This document shows, in pieces, positions 55,801-64,000 of a stretch of 64,000 bases of DNA. Numbering within the stretch: the stretch's first letter is position 1; the number at the start of each line of letters is the position of its first letter. The notes under the pieces were generated by a model. It searched no databases. It had not been told where the DNA came from and saw only the letters and a list, made by a program, of their open reading frames with translations. The DNA is from Agelas oroides. Lineage: Eukaryota; Porifera; Demospongiae; Agelasida; Agelasidae. The DNA lies in contig OX422204.1 in NCBI GenBank assembly GCA_949130485.1, positions 3,004,515 to 3,068,514 of the forward strand, in the 5' to 3' direction. A program made the position numbers and the translations under genes.

Positions 55801-58800
55801 ATCCTACAGTCTGGCCAAAGTTACAGATACGTATACATTAGCTCTCAAGATGAACAGCAAGTCTCGAACTGCCAAAGTGAAGGGGGAGCTAGTGAGTGCA
55901 TTAGGGAACAAATGGTGGCTTTCTCTTCTGGACAGCAGCTTTTAAGTTCTTATTAGGGAGCGACATTTTATTGAACCTCTTTCTCTTTCTCTCCTATCTC
56001 TCTCTCTTGCCCCCTTTAGTGTGTCTTCTTCTTCCTCCACTTCAACTACAACTACAAAGGCTGATCTCCAGTCTGCGCCAGATGCTACTACTCAAGCTAA
56101 AATGCCTCCTACTTCTCTGAAGGAAATAAAGCAACCTTTTTCATGGCCTGGGAGCCTTTCACGAATCAAGATGCCCAAACCTTTTGATTTTCGCACAGCT
56201 TTTGATTCCACCGTTACTGCCCCAGACAAAGCTCCTTTCAGGGCTAATATCCGAAGTTCATCCCCTTTGCAAGTATCTCCAGTTACCATTCAGGCTAACA
56301 CCCCACTGACTCAAATTCCTATTGGAGCTCCCTTCGTCTATCAGCTTGGCTCCTCTCCAGGATTTGGGGTTCAGCAGGCAATGCTAACCCCAATCTTGAC
56401 CATGCTACCTACTAAACCAGTTGTAGTTGCTACGCCGGCCCAGTCTGTCATGAATCCTGCACAGGGACTTAGTATGTCGTTGACCGCACCACGGCCTGCT
56501 AATACCACACCAGAAGAAGAAAAGCCATCCCCAAAGAAGCAGGGCGTTTCACGTGCATCGCCTCCCACTCCAAAAACCACACTAGTGCATGTAGCTGAAC
56601 CGACAACTGGCCAGGCAATCGTTTCATCGTCGTTAATCATCAGTGAAACCACACAATTTCACATGCCAAAGCAACACTCTCCTCTGCGGACTCTTGCATC
56701 CATCTCTCCGACTGAAATGACACCTCAGTACTCCGAGCTCAAGGCATTTGCAGAGAAATTCAAGACAAAGAGGATCCAGCTGGGTTTCACACAGGGCGCC
56801 GTTGGACAGTCGCTTGCAGAGAAGGGCTATAGCAACTTTGCTCAGAGCACCATCAGTCGTTTTGAACAGATGCAGTTGAGTCCAACAAATGCTGCTGCCA
56901 TCAAGCAAGTCTTAGAGAAGTGGCTCATGGATGCAGAAAGTCCTTTGAGTGCACACTCAAGCACCACCACATCTGGGTCGGATACAATTGTGACTAGTCG
57001 GAAGCGCAAGAAACGTGCTGTCTTCACTCCCCATACACGTACAAGTCTGGAAGAGTTTTTCAAACAGAATCCACGTCCCAACCGTTCACTTATTGAGGCC
57101 ATCTCCCAGCAACTTGACTTGCTACCTGAGGAGGTACGAGTATGGTTCTGCAACAAACGTCAGAAGCAGAAACAGCAGCAGGGTACCGTTTATCACTACC
57201 CCTTTGAGAGTCAATCTAGCATTACCACTTCTCCCTCCAGCCATGGCACCACCGTCACCCAGCAGAGGACAAAGAGAGGGACTCCTTCCCCCAAAACAAG
57301 CTTCACAATTGAAGAACTGAGCAAGTCCTCCACAAGCTCCACGCCAAGCCCAATCCAGTCCACTGCCCCTTTCTTGGTGTCACCTCCCACGGGTTCCACT
57401 CCGCAAAGTATGTTTCCCATGTTGATGGCTCAGAGCCCCTCTAACATCAGCTCCATTGCTCCTCCATTCCTGCCCTCTCTTGGGGTGGCCATGACCAAAG
57501 TCTGAACAGATACAACCAAGTGAAGATGAACTTTCAAAAGTGAACATAGTTTTATGTATTCCATGAACACAGCCCAAATTGGGCTAAGGATATAAGACAC
57601 TTATTTTGCCGCAAGAATCCCCTCTTTGATAACTCTGTGATCAAACTTTTATTTTCTTGTACCTTGTTGACCTTGGGTTCTCTTTGTTCCCAACTCTAGG
57701 ACTTTGGTTTGTTTCCCCCACTTTGGTTGTTTTGTAGGATTTCAAGGGATTTCCGTTGTGCAATCGTTGCTTCATTCTTGCCGAGTTTTTGTATGAAAGT
57801 GTTCCTCAGTGTATTTTGTACACCTTGTACATAGCTGCTTGTTTAGGATGCCACTTTAGCAGCCTAAACAACGCTCACTTCCGGAATTCTTCTGAATGTT
57901 GCAAGTGTATGTGTGCAGTGTGACTGTGTGGCCAAGTGGTTAAGTTAAAGCACTTGACTGTCAATCGAAAGATCACAGGTTTAAGTCCCACCAGTTACCA
58001 CTGGAGGAAAAAATCTTTCTCCACTTGGCACTCAACCCAGGTCCAGTAAATTGGGGACCTGGCTTTGGCTAGGGAAGGACAAGACCACTGGCTGTGCCTA
58101 ATTCTACTGAGGTACAGCTGGGACTTTGGGTGCTCACACCACAGTGAGGGGCATAGTCAGTGCTCCTGCGAGTGCTTGACCCAGCTTCAGTTCGTCTAGC
58201 GCTAGGCCCACAGTTCCCATAGGGGTCTTGGGTCTCAGCCATAATTGGTCTGGGGGAGGGGCATATCCCATTAGGGAGCTCCTTATGTGCTTTGTCCTTT
58301 GTGTGTGTGCGTGCAGGTGAGGTAAAGGTGCGGGGGGTTTTGGGTGCCCACATCACATAGTTGAACATGGTCAGTCCACCTGTAAGCCCTTGGCCCAGCT
58401 TGAGTAGGTTATTTGGTTTCTGTCTGTTAGGGAGGAGAGTGCAGCATGAACTACTAAAACCTGGTTCATAGTGAAAGTTCCAATATAACCTTGTTCCCAG
58501 GCTCTTCCAACGTGTGGATGAAAAATCACTTCTCTGTACCAGATGGAAAGCTGGGTGGGGCCTGGAATGATGATGCATATAAATAAGAAAATGCCAACCT
58601 GTTCGTTCATAACTGTGATTGGTGAATTCATGTTGAACCTAGATGAGTGTTCTTTATCAGCGTGTAGGCTTACCCAAGAACCTGCATCTGGCCTCATTCC
58701 TAGTCTTTGTACTTTCAGTATTTGATAGCTTTCAGTATGCAAATACTAATCCTAACCTCCATATTTGTGTCGTTCTGAGAGAGTGATAAATCCATGGAAA

Positions 58801-59039
58801 AAATTCCAGGATCCATGAACCCAAGACCTGAATACTAGTCAGACGCTTTTACTACTAAGCTGCTTGGACCCCTGGGCAGAGGAGCGAAAGACAAGAAGCT
58901 ATATACAAGAGCAGCATTGCCTAGAGGCCTCAGCCAAATTCCAACTGACTCACAAAGAATCCTTCTAGTAGTCCTGGAAGCCATAGCAATGGCTGGTGGT
59001 GAAAAAAAAAAAAAAAAAATCCCAGATGGATTTTTGATT

Positions 59040-59091
<52 letters not shown>

Positions 59092-62000
59092 ATTACTCTC
59101 CCAGAACAATACCATTATTCATGAGTGCCTGCTGTAGTATACAGCAAGTGACATCAAGCCTCGGATTCCATATTTGTGTATTGGAAGTGGTCAAATAGTG
59201 GAGGCTGGGAATGAGACTATCGTGGATGATTATTGGCTGTCCAGTAGCCTCATTCCCAGCACCGTAAGTTATATGCTGGTGGGGGCCTGGGAATGAGGTT
59301 AAGGTATACACATTTGTAGGTATACAACATGTTTGTCTACTTTTCATGCAGCCTTGTTGACTTTGTGGAGAGATCTCTGGATATGTACAGGGTAAGTCTC
59401 TACACATGGCCTCCAGATTTCAAGTATATACACACTAAGTTAAGAGTGAAGAATGGTCTAAGAACGAGACTAGCATGCTAGAAGAACACTATCAGCCTGA
59501 CTGTCTGGTAGTGAAGGGTAAGTGGTCTTCCTTTATTTGATCACAACGGGCTGTGTTGCTTCTGCCTATGTGGGCAGTGGTGTGCAGGCTACATGTACAA
59601 TATCACAATTACTGTGTGGGCAATGGTGTGCAGGCACAATATCACAATAACTGCACAGAATGATAGTCTCTAGCTAGCCACTTGGATTAGCCTAGCTACT
59701 TGTCACTTGTGGAATGAGACCCAGGCGTACTACTGGTATGTGTATGTGAGCCTTGATATAAATTTATCCTTTTCTTGCTTGCCAGAGTGAGCTGTCACTG
59801 CTACTCTATCCTGTGTTTGTTCATCTCTACCTGGAGCTTGTTTTCAGTGGACATTCACACAAAGGTATGCTGAAGGTACACTGTCTAGTGGTACATCAAT
59901 GAAGCAGTGGTTTTATCATCATCTTTCATATGTACACATATACACAGTAGTTTACCACGTAGATACACACACAGACACATCACCCAGATAGACCTAATCT
60001 AGCTTCGTTTCCAGGCTCTCAGACCCCAAACTTTCATCACTTGCAGTATGAAAACACGAGAGTCTGGGAATGAGGCTAGACCAGATTCTTTCATACTCTC
60101 TCCTTCTCTTCAACCCTTCCCTTACCTTCTCCCCTCACCCCTGCCATTCTCTACATTCTCTCCCTCCATTCATCCCCATACCGTCACTCCCTCTTGCTCA
60201 CACACTTACACCATATTCCCTGCACAGCCCAACAATTCTTTGCGAGGCACTCCCAGAGACAGGAGACTTTCTACGAGGAGGAACAGCTGCGACTGAAGAG
60301 CATCACAACACCACAGCAGATGTTGCACAATGATCTTGTTGATAACTTCAGGTAGTTAAACCTTGAGTCAGAAACACAGGACTACCATATTGAGTTGAGT
60401 TCTTGCAGAATTGAAGCCAAGACGCTTTAGTTCATGGACCTTTCTCAGCTGACACAAACAAAAAATACATGTGTTATACATTCTATAAGCAGAGTTAAGC
60501 AGGCCACTGGACTTAACTTGTGTGTAGAACACTTGATGCTAACTCATCAAGAGAACAAACATGGCAAGCTATTCTCTATATCACTGCAAAAACTATTTGA
60601 CCAGAGTACAGGGTTACAGGGCTTCTATCTTGGGTTAGGGTATATCTTGTCTGCTAGCCAAGGTATATCAGTTCATATGCATTCATCTGGTGGCTATTAT
60701 CCAGTTCTCAACCAGATAAAAGCCAGCAGATAAGTGCATATGTTCTGGTATACCTTGGCTAGCAGACAAGTGTCTCTGCTACGTCTTTGAAGCTAGATGG
60801 AGTTGTGACGGGTTGATGCATGATAATTGTGTTTTGGAATTCCTTTAATCATACTACCCACCTGTTCAATGAACCCTGAAACTGCAGTAACCCTGCGCTC
60901 ATGGTCATTTTAACAAAGTAATTTTTGCAGTGATTTACGACAATGCTTTTAATGTAAGATGTGCATATATGGCAGCTTGGAGCTTAAGCTTTTAAGCTGC
61001 CATATATAAGATCATGCAGTGTTCTCACCAGAATTTACAGGCCAAAGGGCACAAATAGTATCTCATGACCACGCCCCTCATCTTGAATGTAGTGATTGTC
61101 AGTACCAAACACTTGTTGCATGTGTACCACTGTCAACAAAGTATTTTAGTTAAGTTCAATGTTCACTGAGTTCTATATTAGGAGTGCATGCAGAAAGTTT
61201 TTTAAGTTCAAGTAGTTTAAGTGGCCGATAAAAATATGTTGGTTTTAGGGTGGAGCCAAAGGGCACATTGTTGATTTTGAGCAGATGCAAAAGGCACATT
61301 AGAGCCCCCAAAGGGCACAGTGCCCTTTGGAAAAGGCCTAGCGAGAACCCTGGTAAGATGTGCATATATGGCAGCTTGGATTCACCAAAGTACACAGTCT
61401 GCTGTTAGAGCTACATGCACAGTCTGTGTGCTGTTACAAGCTACAAAATCAGTGGTATGCAGCTTGCTCAGACTCACCACATGATGATGAAGCTTCTGCC
61501 CTAGTCACTGTGTCTTTTGTTATAGATTCTGCAAGGCCTCAATTCAAGTTTATTTATTTCTGTCTGAGATTTTAAAAAATGCCCTGTTTATTATGTCCAG
61601 GAAAAACAAATTTACCATCAGAATATCCAGTGACTCTTTTCAGTGCCTTGTGAAACACTTGCAGGTAAGCTATAGTTTACTACTTCAGAAATACCTAGTT
61701 ATTCGAATAAAACAATAAAACGCATGCAAATTGAGTGGGCATGCGTTAAGTTAGATCCACCCATAAATTCCAGGAATTGAATTTCTTGCGTTAGATTAGA
61801 TCATGCGTTGCAATGGATTCAAACAGGAAAAATTTTTGTTCACACAGAGATGCAAGAGTTCCTGGCCTTCAGTTCTCCAGAAATGAGGTTCTTGGTAGAC
61901 AGTAGCAGCTGCAGCAACAAAAAGTCTTACAAGCGCCAAAGTAGAACATTTATGGGCTAGCTCTTTTTCCTGGAAATTGTTCTTGACTGCCCTTTGTTGA

Positions 62001-62897
62001 AACTGACTGGGACAACTGAGAGGCTTCATTCCTGGTATTGCGCTAAATTGGATCAACCCAAAATTAACTAGTGGCAACTTCCGCTAAGTTGGATCCACCC
62101 ATAAATTCCCAGAATTGAATTTCTTGCACTAGATTGGATCATGCGTTTTATTTGAAAAAATACGGTACTATATTTACTGGTTTGTATATATTAGTTACTT
62201 GGTTCGTATTAGTTAGTATACCTAATGTGATCCTCTGTAAAATTTACAGTTTTCTACAATTTTCATTGTTACTTCCTCCGGAGTGTACAAAACATTCACT
62301 TTTGGATTACTTACAAGCATGTTCACTTTCACCAAAATTTGGATGATTTAATCTACTTTTCAGGCATTTTATCATCCAAATTTGGAAGATATAATCACAA
62401 CATTGACAAATCATCCACATTTGGATGATTTGTGTGGATCACAAATTACCCATTTTTGGAAGCGGAACCTACCTCCCACATATTGGTAGTATATGTGGTC
62501 TGCGTGTGTACCAATCCTGTTGCCTTTTTGAGCAAGTGAGACACAAACAATAGCTGAGTGGGGGTAGAAGCCTAGGCTGCAGGATTAGCTGGGTGGATAA
62601 AGCCTGGCAAAAGGCTACCTGTGTGAGTGGAAGAGGTTTGGTAGTGGGGTGGGGTTGAAGAGGCCTGGTAGTGGGATTAGCTGGGTGGGTAGAAGTGACC
62701 TTATCCCCGGATCCTGGGGGAGGGGTATGGTAGTGGGGTTAGTTGGGTGGGATGGTGTCTTGGAACTCAGGCTTCCAGAATGACTTGCCCAACCTATGAA
62801 CGATTATGTATTGTCTTTCTCCACTGTATGTATGTACCTCAGGTTAACCAACACACACTCATTCTGAACATTGTCAACCAGTTCTTGAATCTCGACT
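43756..62897 (+). CDS. TAF5: TAF5, TFIID/SAGA-type subunit (N-terminal part)
   Basis: TAF5 is a scaffold subunit of the general transcription factor TFIID. Coding exons: 43756-43848, 49818-49918, 50340-50381, 59352-59391, 59786-59864, 60228-60351, 61601-61664 and 62843-62897, all GT-AG and in phase, giving the first 199 residues. Residues 14-45 (PDKQALASVLKYLEKQNLK then ETAQALKRELGI) form a LisH motif aligned with that of human TAF5 (D.Q.L..VL.FL...NL.E...AL..E). Residues from about 66 onward form the helical NTD2 domain: YEESYS, LVDFVERSLDMYR, YPVFVHLYLELV, FTIRISSDSF. The WD40 repeats must lie beyond the right edge. Intron 3 holds the POU exon. Confidence 0.93.
46821..47210 (-). pseudogene. 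Zinc-ribbon-like ORF, possibly element-derived
   Basis: 129 codons. From an internal Met the frame reads MPPTKVCPHCKPAVPVRRKT and CERCNLREKAMKRMRAVE, i.e. two CxxC pairs 13 residues apart followed by a very basic helix. The plus strand is also open over the same stretch. No full gene surrounds it and it lies in an intron next to mobile elements, so a decayed transposon or retrocopy fragment is the likeliest reading. I do not recognise the family with certainty. Confidence 0.35.
47427..48037. mobile_element. 611-bp hAT-like foldback element, 8-bp TSD
   Basis: Ends tagcctcgttcccaggcctt and aaggcctgggaacgaggcta, with about 130-bp inverted arms that continue through cgcttgcagtatgcaaaaac and accacgtgatctgcgg. 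gacaaaac flanks both sides exactly. The interior has no transposase frame. The same end family occurs many times in the window. Confidence 0.9.
49818..49918 (+). CDS. TAF5: TAF5 exon 2, LisH end
   Basis: Acceptor ctgtag. Encodes ETAQALKRELGIHSEAQLEQ and a Ser-rich linker LGSSSASIPATSH. Donor ag|gtgagt, phase 2, compatible with either exon 3 or the POU exon. Confidence 0.9.
50340..50381 (+). CDS. TAF5: TAF5 exon 3
   Basis: 42-nt exon (acceptor cacaacag, donor ag|gtgaga) encoding HNIEPAKYEESYS, matching the DP..YEE.Y segment of TAF5 directly before the helix in exon 4. Phase 2 in and out. Confidence 0.85.
51062..51135. repeat. 17-bp tandem repeat
   Basis: Four to five copies of cagatacaggcatctca in the POU-containing TAF5 intron. 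Confidence 0.92.
51565..52277. mobile_element. Longer relative of the 15473 TIR element
   Basis: Left end gtttcaggttgctagttgaa, right end cagtttgacaagcaacctg, with aagtgc/gcactt and the tacacaagtagactttgcac motif also inverted. About 710 bp, versus 180 bp for the copy between the ACER3 terminal exons. No obvious protein frame. Confidence 0.6.
52382..52986. mobile_element. 605-bp hAT-like foldback element, 8-bp TSD
   Basis: Ends tagcctcgttcccaggctct and agagcctgggaacaaggcta, with arms of about 105 bp (through ccccgacgaaaaatataaac and cgattcgcacgtgatgccgc). Flanked by tactgggc on both sides, allowing one extra base on the right. The ends resemble the element at 47427, the interior does not. 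Confidence 0.85.
53694..53997. mobile_element. Foldback element, tagtctcatgcccagac ends
   Basis: Ends tagtctcatgcccagacccc and ggggcctgggcacgcgacta, with inner gagggtctggtgacattcgg mirrored by ccgaacgtcaccagaccctc. Same superfamily of ends as the elements at 3565 and 47427. Confidence 0.75.
56020..57505 (+). CDS. POU-homeodomain transcription factor exon, nested in TAF5 intron
   Basis: One large exon after a strong pyrimidine-rich acceptor (cttgcccccttta|g), open for 494 codons to TGA at 57503. Residues about 1-232 are a Ser/Thr/Pro-rich, probably activating, region. The POU-specific domain follows (about 234-308, from ELKAFAEKFKTKRIQLGFTQ to IKQVLEKWLMDAES), with recognition helix AQSTISRFE in which Gln and Arg contact residues are kept and the usual Cys is Ser. 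After an 18-residue linker comes the homeodomain (327-386, SRKRKKRAVFTPHTR...VRVWFCNKRQKQK) with W48, F49 and N51 but Lys instead of Arg after N51. The POU class is unclear, with features of class II and VI. There is no ATG at the 5' end of the exon. Either an upstream exon supplies the start (TAF5 exons 2 and 3 are phase-compatible) or translation starts at the ATG at 56102. Confidence 0.92.
57925..58065 (+). repeat. tRNA-like SINE head downstream of the POU exon
   Basis: gtgtggccaagtggttaagt (A box-like) and acaggtttaagtcccaccag (B box-like) are separated as in a tRNA, with cttgactgtcaatcga in the anticodon region. The acceptor stem does not pair well, so a tRNA-derived SINE is favoured over a functional tRNA. 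Confidence 0.5.
58764..58960 (-). repeat. SINE-like unit, reverse copy of 9124-9395
   Basis: Read on the minus strand it contains gtcagttggaatttggctga, cctctgcccaggggtccaag, the tRNA-like boxes and ttttttccatggatttatca, in the same order as the copy at 9124. The box A/B positions are more diverged here. Confidence 0.6.
59043..59090. repeat. (GT)n microsatellite
   Basis: About 23 GT units, preceded by a run of about 17 A at 59002-59019. Confidence 0.95.
59352..59391 (+). CDS. TAF5: TAF5 exon 4
   Basis: 40-nt exon encoding LVDFVERSLDMYR, matching the family L..FIE.SLD..R helix. Acceptor catgcag, donor agg|gtaagt. Phase 2 in, phase 0 out. Confidence 0.9.
59786..59864 (+). CDS. TAF5: TAF5 exon 5
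   Basis: 79-nt exon encoding SELSLLLYPVFVHLYLELVF, the most conserved NTD2 helix (human ELSQLFYPLFVHMYLELV). Acceptor tgccag, donor aag|gtatgc, phase 1 out. Confidence 0.95.
60228..60351 (+). CDS. TAF5: TAF5 exon 6
   Basis: 124-nt exon encoding AQQFFARHSQRQETFYEEEQ and LRLKSITTPQQMLHNDLVDN, matching A..FF..F...QE.YY...L..L of TAF5. Acceptor gcacag, donor ag|gtagtt. Phase 1 in, phase 2 out. Confidence 0.92.
60650..60772. repeat. Foldback, cttgtctgctagccaagg ends
   Basis: cttgtctgctagccaaggta and taccttggctagcagacaag are exact complements. The enclosed sequence continues the stem imperfectly (gttctcaacc, agccagcaga). It lies in TAF5 intron 6. Confidence 0.8.
61601..61664 (+). CDS. TAF5: TAF5 exon 7
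   Basis: 64-nt exon encoding KNKFTIRISSDSFQCLVKHL and Q (human pattern KFVLRISRDSYQLLKRHLQ). Acceptor gtccag, donor cag|gtaagc, phase 0 out. Confidence 0.94.
61712..62153. mobile_element. 440-bp element, ataaaacgcatgcaa ends
   Basis: Inverted ends ataaaacgcatg and catgcgttttat. Internal gatccacccataaattccag occurs twice. The same element without intact ends lies at 23160-23600 in a CASC3 intron. Confidence 0.7.
62560..62760. repeat. Degenerate gtagtggggttagctgggtgg tandem repeat
   Basis: Four to five imperfect units of tagtggg(g/a)ttagctgggtgg + agaagnggcctgg, in TAF5 intron 7, about 80 nt before exon 8. Confidence 0.7.
62843..62897 (+). CDS. TAF5: TAF5 exon 8
   Basis: 55-nt exon encoding VNQHTLILNIVNQFLNLD, the last visible NTD2 helix (human NNQIWNIVQEHLYID). 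Acceptor acctcag, donor act|gtaagt, phase 1. No further TAF5 exon was recognised before 64000. Confidence 0.85.
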
Positions 62898-63271
62898 GTA
62901 AGTACGGCACTGACATCTACACTGTAGCTTGCATGTTAAAAATAATTAGAGTCAGTTTTGGGTTCATACTGACTCTTTCTAAGCATCTTGTTTCCATAGT
63001 ATTTTGTCATATTGGAGATCATTGAAGTTGAAATAATGGATAAATTTGTTGTTGAGATGACACACTTTTTTCTGTTACTTCTTTGCAACTGCTAAGGCTC
63101 AAATAAAAGTGTCTGGGTCAGACTCAGCTAGAGTGTGTCAGTTTAGAGACTCACCATTTGCATAATATTCCTCTGTTGTACTTTAAACTTACTGCACCTA
63201 TATATTGGTGCGTGTTATATAATACGAATAGTGTCTGCAAAGAGTTCTGTGTGACTGGAGGGAGACATATC

Positions 63272-63866
63272 TGCAAGAACTTTGTTACACCAGTCAGGAA
63301 AAAATATCTGATCAACAGATGTTTCAATAGCTATACAGCTATCATCATCAGTGTATAAAACATTGAAACTGAAGCCAACTTAAGTACTACAACACGGAGA
63401 ACAGAGGCAGAAAAATTTTGAAAAAAAAATACAAGTGTAAGAAAGCGGGAAAAGGTGGGGGTGGATAAATATACAAAGTTTAAAAGGGGGACCTAAGATA
63501 ATGCAAGAAAGCTAGGACACCGGAGTGCAGGCTATAAAGCTGGAACGAGCTTCGTTCAGAGTGCCTGGGAAAAAACCAGAGCTAAGCTAGTGACAAGTTT
63601 CTAAAGAAAATGTTTCTCCTTTCAGTAGCTATTTAGGATTTGATTTCTATTGTTCAAACTTCTAAAAGTCTCGTAATAGATGGTCATAGGCAAAAGGCAG
63701 TGAGCCCTTATCTCTGTTTAGTGGGAGGGGCTGCTTTCTTCAGTGGGAGGGGCTTAAGTTGACTTCAGTTTCAATGTTTTATGCACTGATGGTGATAGCT
63801 GTATAGCTATTGAAACGTCTGTTGATCAGATATTTTTTCTCCTGACTGGTGTAACAAAGTTCTTGC
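63272..63866. mobile_element. Inverted-repeat element at the right edge
   Basis: Arms of about 110 bp at 63272-63385 and 63750-63866: gcaagaactttgttacacca and tggtgtaacaaagttcttgc, plus gatcaacagatgtttcaata and its complement. The interior has no clear protein frame. Confidence 0.8.
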
Positions 63867-64000
63867 AAATAATAGTGTCTCCTCCTCAAAGTGTATACTG
63901 AAGATCTGCTTGTGACCGGTGTTAAGCATCGGTTCACCTTTGCATGTAGTGTTTGATGGCACTCCTCGGACAAGGATAGACATCAGGGCTACCTCCGGAG

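Noticed and set aside
55850-55945. Short ORF MNSKSRTAKVKGE as first exon of the POU gene
   Set aside because: Its only good donor (cta|gtgagt) leaves phase 0, whereas the POU exon needs a phase-2 donor; joining them runs into a stop.
60434-60733. 99-codon ORF in TAF5 intron 6
   Set aside because: Its 3' part is a foldback repeat and there is no homology or conserved splice context.

Overview
The window looks like nuclear DNA of an animal: genes are split into short exons by GT-AG introns, most of the remaining sequence is made of inverted-repeat transposable elements and minisatellites, and one exon encodes a POU-homeodomain factor, a family confined to animals. Divergent but clear homologues of animal housekeeping genes, together with a very high load of short foldback elements, suggest an early-branching invertebrate, possibly a sponge. 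The species is an inference and is not proven here. All exon models were built by hand from splice signals, reading-phase agreement and remembered family motifs, without transcripts.

Layout. (1) 1-4465, minus strand: the 5' part of PIKFYVE (first coding exon, FYVE exon, first DEP exon); the gene runs off the left edge. (2) 4466-4634: a very short head-to-head promoter containing a near-consensus CLEAR/E-box. (3) 4635-15768, plus strand: a complete alkaline ceramidase 3 gene (ACER3-like) with 12 coding positions. Exon 4, which carries the catalytic Asp, is present as two tandem, equal-length, apparently mutually exclusive copies; the last exon has at least two upstream alternative copies. (4) 19202-42958, minus strand, tail-to-tail with ACER3: a complete CASC3/Barentsz (exon junction complex) gene in 11 coding exons whose phases all agree, including a 26-nt microexon and an N-terminal exon built from a 21-bp minisatellite. 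(5) 42959-43755: a head-to-head promoter region. (6) 43756-62897 and beyond, plus strand: the N-terminal part of TAF5 (LisH and NTD2); the WD40 exons lie beyond the right edge. (7) 56020-57505, plus strand, inside the 9-kb third intron of TAF5: one large exon encoding a POU-specific domain plus homeodomain. Its acceptor phase matches the TAF5 donors upstream, so a LisH-POU fusion transcript is possible.

The genes do not form a pathway. PIKFYVE (endolysosomal phosphoinositide kinase) and ACER3 (ceramide hydrolysis) are both membrane-lipid genes sharing a promoter that has a TFEB-type box, whereas CASC3 (mRNA fate) and TAF5/POU (transcription) are nuclear gene-expression factors.

Introns and spacers hold several recurrent terminal-inverted-repeat families: a hAT-like family with 8-bp target duplications and tagcctcgttcccaggc-type ends; a 260-bp family with 6-7-bp duplications; palindromes of several other types; tRNA-derived SINE-like units; and at least six minisatellites. 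No CRISPR, rRNA, intact retrotransposon or clear transposase gene was seen.
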